Of a DNA stretch of 5,208 nucleotides, positions 1 to 5,208 are shown in pieces. This stretch comes from Candidatus Sulfotelmatobacter sp. (GTDB lineage: Bacteria > Acidobacteriota > Terriglobia > Terriglobales > Acidobacteriaceae): NCBI GenBank assembly GCA_030044775.1, contig JASICF010000578.1, forward strand, positions 1 through 5,208, in the 5' to 3' direction. Each line of letters begins with the position of its first letter. The first letter of the stretch is position 1. The notes below the pieces were generated by a model that searched no databases, had not been told where the DNA came from, and saw only the letters and a list, made by a program, of their open reading frames with translations. The position numbers and the translations under genes are program-made.

Positions 1-54
1 GATAATCTTCGCTTATACGCGGTGAAGAAGATGGATATCCGCAAGAGTTCCTGA
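1..54 (+). CDS. C-terminal tail of an unidentified upstream gene (5' end outside window)
   Basis: Frame 1 is open from the first base and reads DNLRLYAVKKMDIRKSS before a TGA at 52-54. The other two plus frames hit stops within the first 24 bases, so this is the only plausible continuation of an upstream plus-strand gene. Its TGA shares one base with the ATG of the esterase (TGATG), an arrangement typical of translationally coupled genes in one operon. Seventeen residues are too few to identify a family and no motif is recognisable. It could also be a chance open stretch, because a run this short is not statistically strong; the tight stop/start overlap is the main support. Confidence 0.4.
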   Translation, partial: DNLRLYAVKKMDIRKSS

Positions 55-893
55 TGGCGATCGCCCCACCAAAAGCTGAAACTGCGCCGGCTGTGAAAGC
101 AAGCGGTGCGACCGGGGATCTGCGGCTGCATCAATTTCGGAGCCGAATTTTTCGCAACACTCGGTTTCTTCGCGTCTGGCTTCCTGCGGGATACGACGAT
201 TCCGAAAACGCAGGCAAGTATTATCCCGTGCTGTATTTGAACGATGGGCAAAACCTGTTTGAAGCTTCATCCTCGTTTAGCGGAGTGGAATGGCAGGTCG
301 ATGAGACCGCCGACCGATTCATTCGCGCTGGAACTGTGCCGCCGTTGATTATTGTGGGAATTGATAATGCGGGAAAAGACAGGCTGCGCGAATACATGCC
401 GCAGCGCTCCATGCATCCCATGATGCTGCGAGTGCAAGGGAAATATTATCCGGATTTTCTGATGAAGGAAGTCATGCCTTTCATCGAATCAAATTATCGA
501 GTCGCCGCGGCTCCCGAGGAAATTGCTCTCGGAGGGTCGTCACTAGGAGGGTTAATCGCGTTGTACACCGCAATCATGCGGCCTGAAAAAATTGGGAGAC
601 TACTCATCGAGAGTCCGTCTCTGTGGGTATCGAATCGGCAGATCATCAAGCAAAGCCGTTCGGTAAGAATCTGGCCGGATCGCATATTTCTTGGCGTGGG
701 AACCAACGAGGCCTCTAACGCCGATAAAAGCCGGAGCGTCGTCGATGATGTTCGTGAACTCGCCGCGATTCTGCGGCGCGCCGTATTGAGCGAAAAACGT
801 CTGCGCGTCGTCATCCAGGAAGGCGCCACACACTCGGAGTCGGCGTGGGCAGCGAGATTCCCCGAAGCTCTAAGCTTCCTCTTTGCTCCCTGA
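54..893 (+). CDS. Putative esterase, alpha/beta-hydrolase fold (Fes/IroE/esterase-D-like)
   Basis: A 279-residue protein of the putative esterase superfamily (PF00756 type), expected to hydrolyse an ester bond; the substrate is unknown. Seen in the sequence: an early beta-strand and oxyanion-region motif YLNDGQNLF (residues 61-69), the nucleophile elbow GGSSLGG (160-166) with Ser163 as probable catalytic serine, and a C-terminal GATHSESAW...RFPEALSFLF segment (258-277) with His260 as probable catalytic histidine. The acid is less clear; Glu219 or Asp224 in the GVGTNEASNAD loop are candidates. No signal peptide or membrane segment is evident: the first 20 residues are Ala/Pro/Lys-rich and look like a flexible tail, so a cytoplasmic location is likely. 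The ATG at 54 is preceded by a weak AAGAG (43-47) six bases upstream and overlaps the stop of the preceding frame by one base, which suggests coupling. Length is normal for single-domain members. Siderophore esterase activity is possible by homology, but no siderophore genes are visible. Confidence 0.88.
   Translation: MAIAPPKAETAPAVKASGATGDLRLHQFRSRIFRNTRFLRVWLPAGYDDSENAGKYYPVLYLNDGQNLFEASSSFSGVEWQVDETADRFIRAGTVPPLIIVGIDNAGKDRLREYMPQRSMHPMMLRVQGKYYPDFLMKEVMPFIESNYRVAAAPEEIALGGSSLGGLIALYTAIMRPEKIGRLLIESPSLWVSNRQIIKQSRSVRIWPDRIFLGVGTNEASNADKSRSVVDDVRELAAILRRAVLSEKRLRVVIQEGATHSESAWAARFPEALSFLFAP
864..878. terminator. Perfect 6-bp inverted repeat in the convergent gene overlap, possible weak bidirectional terminator
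   Basis: GAAGCT-CTA-AGCTTC is a perfect 6-bp inverted repeat with a three-base loop, lying where the esterase and the minus-strand GT87 gene overlap tail to tail. The loop is exactly the stop codon (TAG on the minus strand) of the GT87 gene. On the plus strand it is followed by a partly T-rich CTCTTTGCTCCC; on the minus strand there is no T-tract. The stem is short and only half GC, so intrinsic termination would be weak at best. The position suits a terminator, but chance is not excluded. Confidence 0.3.
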
Positions 894-2105
894 TTCGAGG
901 GACGGGAAATTCCGGTTTCGCGCAGATCTCCAAATCTCGTACAAAATTACCGCCATTACCGGCACGGTGAGCTGAAGATGTGTCCACCGCGCCAATGGGC
1001 CGAGCAGGGGCAGAACGAAGGCGGCATAGAGCAGGGGCGCGAGATGCCATGATCCTCGCCGCAGCTCCCCAAGGATCGAGTCCGAAGTCAGAAGAAACGC
1101 CGGTGCCAGAATGACCAAGTCATACACCGTGAGATGGGGCGCCATCAGTACGCTTGCAAACAAGAGCGCCGAGAAACGCAAAGACAACGAGAGCTGGCTC
1201 CGCCAACAGGAAACCAGCAAGACGCAGACGATCAAGGCGCTGATAAGGTAGAGCGCGAATGAAATGGACAACCAAGGTATCAGCATGGCCCAGAAGGTGC
1301 GTAGGCAATGCGTTTGGTAAAGCCTGGGCTCGAACAACGGCAGTTGGTCGCGCACTTTCAGAAGTGCGCGCATCCACGCGCGCGTCGGGCTGAACCCGTA
1401 GTAGAGGGCGGCGACGAGCAATTCCAACCATGAGGACAGAATCGCCCCTGCTATCACTCGCCAGCGAAATGCAAATACGAAAACAACCGCCGCACCCAGT
1501 GCCAACTGTGGTTTGAAAATGAGGCAGCCGAGCGCGAGACCTGCGACGAACTCGCGCTTTGCGCGCAATGCAAAAAAAGAGGCCGTGAAGCAGGCTAGTG
1601 CCAGGGAAGAACTTTGTCCCCAGACGATGACGTGCCAAAACGCAGGAAAAGCAAGAGCTAAGAACAGAACCGTGATCTTCCGATCGTTCAGGTGAGGACA
1701 CGCTCGCCAAAGCGCATAACAGCAGACGAAGTAAATGGAGGCGCTCACGGCCAGCCATGCGGCAAGCGCCCACGCATAAGAAAGTCTTGCGAAGGGCGCG
1801 AAAAGCAGGGAAACCTGCGGCGGATAGAGCGGCAGATATTCGATGCCTGCGGCCGCGGGAACACGGTTTGCCGCGAGTTCCGCTTGGGCGCGCAGGTTGT
1901 ACAAATCCGAGCCGTCACGGGCGAGCGCGAGGGATCCTAGCGTGTAGAAGTGCAGAAAGTCGGTACCCTTCAGATTGCCTGCGCGATCACGGAGTCCTGG
2001 CGCGGTCATGTTCCACAGGTAAACCGACCAAAGGCAAATGGCGAGGATTACACCATGGGCCAAAAGGCGCCTGGCCGTGAGCCGGGCCGGGATGCTTTCG
2101 GTCAC
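870..2105 (-). CDS. GT87/DUF2029-type polytopic membrane glycosyltransferase (411 aa)
   Basis: A 411-residue, strongly hydrophobic protein with about ten predicted membrane segments, the first at residues 14-32 and others spread through 96-393. It resembles the GT87 (DUF2029) family, GT-C-fold enzymes that move a sugar from a polyprenyl-phosphate donor on the outer face of the cytoplasmic membrane; PimE of mycobacteria is the characterised example. Visible family features: an acidic residue in the first external loop (Asp49 in KGTDFLHFY, the expected catalytic position), a Tyr-Pro-Pro stretch (LPLYPPQVSLLFAPF, 91-105), a GQ motif (WGQSSSLAL, 162-170) and a KPQ motif (FKPQLAL, 197-203), then LTVYDLVILAP (325-335). 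It starts at GTG: GAGG at 2113-2116 lies seven bases upstream, and the next in-frame Met (33) would remove the first membrane helix. It begins 19 bp after the preceding gene's stop, so it is probably the last gene of the minus-strand operon. Its end overlaps the convergent esterase by 24 bp. Sugar and acceptor are unknown. Confidence 0.8.
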   Translation of the reverse strand: MTESIPARLTARRLLAHGVILAICLWSVYLWNMTAPGLRDRAGNLKGTDFLHFYTLGSLALARDGSDLYNLRAQAELAANRVPAAAGIEYLPLYPPQVSLLFAPFARLSYAWALAAWLAVSASIYFVCCYALWRACPHLNDRKITVLFLALAFPAFWHVIVWGQSSSLALACFTASFFALRAKREFVAGLALGCLIFKPQLALGAAVVFVFAFRWRVIAGAILSSWLELLVAALYYGFSPTRAWMRALLKVRDQLPLFEPRLYQTHCLRTFWAMLIPWLSISFALYLISALIVCVLLVSCWRSQLSLSLRFSALLFASVLMAPHLTVYDLVILAPAFLLTSDSILGELRRGSWHLAPLLYAAFVLPLLGPLARWTHLQLTVPVMAVILYEIWRSARNRNFPSLESGSKEEA

Positions 2106-2112
2106 GACCTCG

Positions 2113-2116
2113 CCTC
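2113..2116 (-). promoter_or_regulatory. Ribosome binding site supporting the GTG start of the 411-aa GT87 gene
   Basis: On the minus strand GAGG precedes the GTG at 2105 by seven bases (GAGGCGAGGTC-GTG). An ATG that overlaps it (2118-2116) is in a different frame. The site supports GTG as the true start. Confidence 0.55.
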
Positions 2117-2124
2117 ATAGCGAT

Positions 2125-3408
2125 TCATAAAGAAACCGGGGGAGAGTCAGCCGGTAGCAACTGCTGCTCACCACGTCGATTCAGTTCCGCGGTAAACAGT
2201 ATCAAAACAAGATAGGGAACAAGCAAAACCAAGGCCGACGGCAGCAAAGGAAGCGCGCTGGGAGAATTCGGGCTCGGGTGGTGCACGAGCAGGGCTATCG
2301 AAAACACGTAAGGCCACACGAGCGCAGAAGCTAGGATTCGCCGGATGATTTTTGGAAGTGCAGCCCAACCGCGGAGAATCATCATAATGGGAAGAAGCAA
2401 CAGAACCTGGTTGTAGGGAGTAAGGAGCGGAAGCACAAGGGTATCCGCAACAAGCGCCGCCATCAGGGTCTTTGAGAACTCCGGTGACAGGGCATCGCAG
2501 CGCCGGTTGCGCCACGCGATTGCGAAAAGCGCCAGTATCGCGATAGCGGAGAACACTGCGCCGGCGATATTTCCGAGCACGGCACAAAGCAGCGAAGTCG
2601 TCGGAAAATACTTTCGATACGCGGCCAGCCCTTCGAGAAAATAGATAGGCCATCGCGGGAGGAGGATTTCTGCCAGTCCAGCCAAGCTGCCAAATGTCGC
2701 CGTAAAACTGGCTACCAACGGCCATCGTTTTCTCAAACCGCTCAAGGCCCAAAATAAAAGCCATGCCACCGGCAGGATGGCCATTTGCGGCTTGATGGTT
2801 GCGCCGGCGAGAACGATTCCCGCGATAACCAGCTTGTTTCGAATGATGCACCATGTGCCGAGGGCGAGGAGAAATGCGACTGCCAGCCCGAGTTGTCGCA
2901 GCCGCAGTCCCTGCATCACCTGAGGGCTGCTGAGTACCAATAAGGCGATGGCCGCGGCCAAGGTGCGGGACGGCTTCCATCTCAGGACGTCCATCCAGAG
3001 GAACACTCCGATTGCCGTAAGCATCGCCAGGATCGCTGGCGCCCATTGCTGGACAGTTGCGAAATTCAAGTAGGCGGTTGGCAAAAGCAAAAACACGACA
3101 TAGAGCGGATACGCGAAGCGCTGCTCGTCGACCGGACGGGTATTAGAGTCTTCATAATCCTGAACGATGATGTGACCATAGAAACCCATTTGAATCTCAT
3201 GGCTCACATATGGTCCGTAGGGATTGCGTCCGTTGAATATGAATTCTCGTGTTCCAACCCAGCGCGGATATAAATCGCCCATCTCGGCCTTCAACTTGCC
3301 GTTTTCGATCCCTACGAAATGTCGCCAAGGCTGCAAAACCCGGTGCATGTAAAGGGAGCTGATCCCACAGGCCACCAAGCTCAAGATAAGCCAAAGTTTT
3401 GGCTTCAT
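2125..3408 (-). CDS. GT87/DUF2029-like polytopic membrane protein, probable glycosyltransferase (427 aa)
   Basis: A 427-residue membrane protein with roughly ten to eleven hydrophobic segments (5-22, then repeatedly between 99 and 407) and a long first external loop (about 23-98). That loop carries MGDLYPRW (43-50; Asp45 at the position expected of a GT-C catalytic acid), RNPYG (61-65) and a FAYPLYVVFLL junction (98-108). This layout matches a GT87/DUF2029 subgroup I associate with Acidobacteriota. Later motifs are RLRQLGLA (169-176), IKPQMAI (205-211) and LTPYNQVLLLLP (329-340). Gln172 and Lys206 are 34 residues apart, the same spacing as Gln164 and Lys198 in the next gene, which supports shared ancestry, although the usual Gly before the Gln is Arg here. 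I chose the ATG at 3408 because AGGAG lies ten bases upstream and it starts directly at a signal-anchor-like helix (MKPKLWLILS). A longer reading from TTG at 3471 would add 21 polar residues. Expected role: polyprenyl-phosphate-dependent sugar transfer at the membrane; substrate unknown. Confidence 0.75.
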   Translation of the reverse strand: MKPKLWLILSLVACGISSLYMHRVLQPWRHFVGIENGKLKAEMGDLYPRWVGTREFIFNGRNPYGPYVSHEIQMGFYGHIIVQDYEDSNTRPVDEQRFAYPLYVVFLLLPTAYLNFATVQQWAPAILAMLTAIGVFLWMDVLRWKPSRTLAAAIALLVLSSPQVMQGLRLRQLGLAVAFLLALGTWCIIRNKLVIAGIVLAGATIKPQMAILPVAWLLFWALSGLRKRWPLVASFTATFGSLAGLAEILLPRWPIYFLEGLAAYRKYFPTTSLLCAVLGNIAGAVFSAIAILALFAIAWRNRRCDALSPEFSKTLMAALVADTLVLPLLTPYNQVLLLLPIMMILRGWAALPKIIRRILASALVWPYVFSIALLVHHPSPNSPSALPLLPSALVLLVPYLVLILFTAELNRRGEQQLLPADSPPVSL

Positions 3409-3418
3409 GAGGTCGACG

Positions 3419-3423
3419 CTCCT
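3419..3423 (-). promoter_or_regulatory. Ribosome binding site deciding the ATG start at 3408
   Basis: AGGAG on the minus strand lies ten bases before the ATG at 3408 (within GCAGGAGCGTCGACCTC). The competing TTG at 3471 has only the T-rich CGCGTTTTTC just before it and no purine-rich site. This favours the 427-residue product over the 448-residue one. Confidence 0.6.
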
Positions 3424-3499
3424 GCAAAACAAACTAGCCGCAGCGTGCTCCGCCTCAGGCGATTGCCACAAGAAAAACGCGCTGGCAGATCGGAAAAAG

Positions 3500-5017
3500 T
3501 CAATTTCGGTTCCCTCCGTTGCCGTGGATCACGCTCACGATAATCTCGCCAGGGCTTAAGGACCGGGAGCAGATGTCGCGAGAATTCGTTCCGCAGACAT
3601 AAAGCAGAGAAAGTGGGATGTCTTCGGGTCGCATAATATAGGTGGCATTCGCCACAGCGTCCACGTCTTTGTAACGATCCATGACGACTCCATTGTTAGG
3701 CTGCGCCCGGATGCGAAACTGATGCGAGGCGGCTTCATAATTTGCGTAGCTGTAGCAATGCCCGATACAGGCTCGATCAAGGTCATGCTGGAGACAAAGA
3801 GAACGCAACGATTGAGATGACAGGGGCGTTATTACTCGTGCGCCGGGAGGCAGGCGAGCGACAATGGCATCCATCCGGTCCTCCATTCGGTTCAGGTCTC
3901 GATCGTCGGCATATAGAAAGCAAAAAAACAATGCACCAGTAATGACCAATATTGCCTTTTCGAGTCTGCCCATGGGAACCGCTGCCAGGAGCGCGCAGAT
4001 CATCAGGCCCGCTCCCAGTGAAAGCCGGTCAACAATGAATCCAAATGGCAGTGCGAACTGCGGAAAGAACACGCGGTCAGGGATAAGCGTCACCGCTGCC
4101 GCATTTAGTGCCCACAGCTCAAATGGAATCGTCGGAAAAATCGTTCTGATTCCTGACTGTTTCAGCAACTTGCGAAACTGCAGCAGCCACACGAACAAAA
4201 CTCCTGCAACTGCCACCGAATATTTTGTGCCGAAAAGCTCCAGCTGACTTGCGCCGGTGACGAAGAAGATCTGCCGAATCGACCACGTGGTGGGATACCG
4301 ATATTCCAGGATAAAATGACCTGTTATCAGGACAGCAATACCACACATCAATAACGCTACTCGTAGCTGCGGCCGGACAGCAGATGCGATAGCGACATAC
4401 GCTGCCGTACCGAGGGCCCAGACCACGGGAAAGGGATGGGCGATCCAGGCCAAAATCAGGATAGGTGAAATCGCAATGCGGACCTTCCAGCTTGCGTTCC
4501 AGAAAAATGCCAGGTACCAAAGGCAGAGTCCTATCGATAAATAAAAATTGAAAAAACCAATGTGAAAAATAAAACCATAGGAAAGCATTGCGACGCACGG
4601 GCCGACCAGCCACCAGTTCCGGCCCGAGATGCGAAACATAAAGAAGGTCGATCCCCAGCCGAACAGAAGCACGCACGCCGCAACAGCAATTCTTTGCGCC
4701 AGGTCGGGACCGACCCGGACAAACAGCCACTCCAGTATTGCGTCGAACAGAATGTTGTTGGACCGGGAGGAAATCCATAATCCAGGTAGCGCGCCTTGGT
4801 GAATCTGCGCTGCCAGCCATGCGTTGTAGATATGACTACCGAGGTCGGCTGCCTGAATGTGCGACTGCCAGAAACAAGGAATCAGCAACACTGTGGAGAA
4901 CAGCAGAATTGCTATCGTGACGAGATAAAAATTAGGGTCGCTGTCGCGTTGTACGCGGGTCCGAGCCTTTTCGTGTACGGCCGAGAAGGTCTCCAGGTTG
5001 GTGCTACCAAAATTCAT
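3500..5017 (-). CDS. Polytopic membrane protein, probable GT-C-like glycosyltransferase with a C-terminal cysteine-containing domain (505 aa)
   Basis: A 505-residue protein: a short polar N-terminus (1-29), about eleven hydrophobic segments (31-50 to about 353-369), and a mostly soluble C-terminal region (about 370-505). The first external loop holds QAADLGSHIYNAWLA (55-69), with Asp58 placed like the catalytic acid of GT-C glycosyltransferases, followed by a Phe-rich helix (FIFHIGFFNFYL, 149-160) and AHPFPVVW (193-200). The C-terminal region contains DRACIGHCYSYANYEAA (414-430) and cysteines 408, 417, 421, 475 and 483. If it lies on the outer face, as GT-C topology would predict, some may form disulfides. 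I recall similar proteins annotated only as hypothetical membrane proteins in Acidobacteriota; no characterised relative comes to mind. It starts 11 bp after the phosphofructokinase stop with no strong ribosome site, so translational coupling is likely. Its stop lies 91 bp before the next gene's ATG. Transporter or flippase roles are not excluded; glycosyltransferase is an inference from topology, the Asp loop and the neighbours. Confidence 0.75.
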   Translation of the reverse strand: MNFGSTNLETFSAVHEKARTRVQRDSDPNFYLVTIAILLFSTVLLIPCFWQSHIQAADLGSHIYNAWLAAQIHQGALPGLWISSRSNNILFDAILEWLFVRVGPDLAQRIAVAACVLLFGWGSTFFMFRISGRNWWLVGPCVAMLSYGFIFHIGFFNFYLSIGLCLWYLAFFWNASWKVRIAISPILILAWIAHPFPVVWALGTAAYVAIASAVRPQLRVALLMCGIAVLITGHFILEYRYPTTWSIRQIFFVTGASQLELFGTKYSVAVAGVLFVWLLQFRKLLKQSGIRTIFPTIPFELWALNAAAVTLIPDRVFFPQFALPFGFIVDRLSLGAGLMICALLAAVPMGRLEKAILVITGALFFCFLYADDRDLNRMEDRMDAIVARLPPGARVITPLSSQSLRSLCLQHDLDRACIGHCYSYANYEAASHQFRIRAQPNNGVVMDRYKDVDAVANATYIMRPEDIPLSLLYVCGTNSRDICSRSLSPGEIIVSVIHGNGGNRN

Positions 5018-5028
5018 CCGGCAACATC

Positions 5029-5208
5029 TTATCGCGTCGCGGCGGCTGGGTCTTCAGCGCGGGGAAGCAGACCATCCACAATCTCGATCATTTCGTCATC
5101 CACCGTGCGGTTGCGCGAGATGGCTTCCACCAGGCGAATCGACACGATCTTATTGGAGCGAAGCGCGGCCATGCAGCCGAAGTCGCCGCGGTGCACCATG
5201 TCAATAGC
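5029..5208 (-). CDS. pfkA: 6-phosphofructokinase, C-terminal 59 residues (5' part outside window)
   Basis: The minus frame is open from the window edge to TAA at 5029-5031 and encodes 59 residues. It begins AIDMVHRGDFGCMAALRSNK, then KIVSIRLVEAISRNRTVDDE, ending in a short Pro/Ala tail. The A-[IV]-D-x-V-H-x-G-[DE]-[FW]-G-x-M-x-A-L run followed by I-V-x-[IV]-x-L-x-E-A is characteristic of the C-terminus of bacterial 6-phosphofructokinases, the glycolytic enzymes that phosphorylate fructose 6-phosphate to the 1,6-bisphosphate in the cytosol. The residues that separate ATP-dependent from pyrophosphate-dependent forms lie in the missing N-terminal part, so the phosphoryl donor cannot be stated and the symbol is provisional. 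It ends 11 bp before the start of the 505-residue membrane protein and is likely cotranscribed with it. The initiation signals of the operon therefore probably lie beyond the right edge. Confidence 0.85.
   Translation of the reverse strand, partial: AIDMVHRGDFGCMAALRSNKIVSIRLVEAISRNRTVDDEMIEIVDGLLPRAEDPAAATR

Noticed and set aside
494..829. 111-residue minus-strand open frame opposite the esterase
   Set aside because: Antisense to the catalytic core of the esterase, Ser/Arg/Thr-rich, with no ribosome site or motif noted; explained by the coding bias of the real gene.
1120..1773. 217-residue minus-strand open frame inside the 411-aa gene
   Set aside because: Shadow frame: Arg/Ser/Leu-rich translation without domain features, wholly contained in a gene with convincing family motifs.
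2168..3046. 292-residue minus-strand open frame inside the 427-aa gene
   Set aside because: It is an out-of-frame shadow of the membrane protein gene on the same strand. Its translation is rich in Arg/Pro/Gly without a hydrophobic core or recognisable motif, while the chosen frame gives clear membrane helices and GT87 motifs.
3450..3470. CGCC-TGA-GGCG hairpin after the 505-aa gene as an intrinsic terminator
   Set aside because: The stem is only four base pairs and no T-tract follows it on the minus strand, so it is unlikely to stop transcription between the operon genes.
4535..4580. A/T-rich patch (runs of A on the plus strand) considered as a promoter or a transferred segment
   Set aside because: On the coding strand it encodes the Phe/Ile/Tyr-rich helix FIFHIGFFNFYL; T-rich Phe and Ile codons account for the composition.
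4119..4820. 233-residue minus-strand open frame inside the 505-aa gene
   Set aside because: Shadow frame of the 505-aa gene. I considered a frameshifted or overlapping gene, but the 505-aa frame is uninterrupted and coherent from start to stop.
1..5208. Direct-repeat arrays, CRISPR, insertion-sequence ends, tRNA genes, toxin-antitoxin or defence genes
   Set aside because: Reading both strands I saw no regularly spaced repeats, terminal inverted repeats, cloverleaf-like segments or transposase, nuclease or toxin motifs; coding sequence fills nearly the whole window.

Overview
The window is a compact, gene-dense piece of bacterial chromosome of moderate GC with almost no intergenic space. The membrane proteins resemble families I know mainly from soil Acidobacteriota (Terriglobia/Koribacter-like genomes), for example the 'GDLYPRW...RNPYG' loop of the middle gene and the C-terminal 'DRACIGHCYSYANYE' domain of the 505-residue protein. 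That assignment comes from recalled family resemblance and is tentative. No rRNA, tRNA, mobile element, CRISPR array or large repeat is visible.

Plus strand, left end (1-893): the last 17 codons of a reading frame that enters from outside the window, overlapping by one base the start of a complete 279-residue alpha/beta-hydrolase of the putative esterase (Fes/IroE/esterase-D-like) family.

Minus strand (870-5208): a four-gene run, read right to left. It begins with the C-terminal 59 residues of a phosphofructokinase. After 11 bp comes a 505-residue polytopic membrane protein that looks like a GT-C-fold glycosyltransferase with a cysteine-containing C-terminal domain. Then come two different GT87/DUF2029-type polytopic membrane proteins, 427 residues (from the preferred ATG) and 411 residues, separated by 19 bp. 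The spacing and common orientation suggest one transcript, although the 91-bp gap before the middle gene leaves room for a separate signal. The last gene of this run and the esterase converge and overlap tail to tail by 24 bp, with a perfect 6-bp inverted repeat in the overlap.

Working idea: the three membrane proteins could use polyprenyl-phosphate-linked sugars on the outer face of the cytoplasmic membrane to build or modify a lipid-linked glycan, cell-envelope glycolipid or protein glycan. The phosphofructokinase is a housekeeping neighbour and need not share that function. Donor, acceptor and product cannot be read from the sequence. The window therefore holds a plausible uncharacterised envelope glycosylation cassette, not a demonstrably new system.
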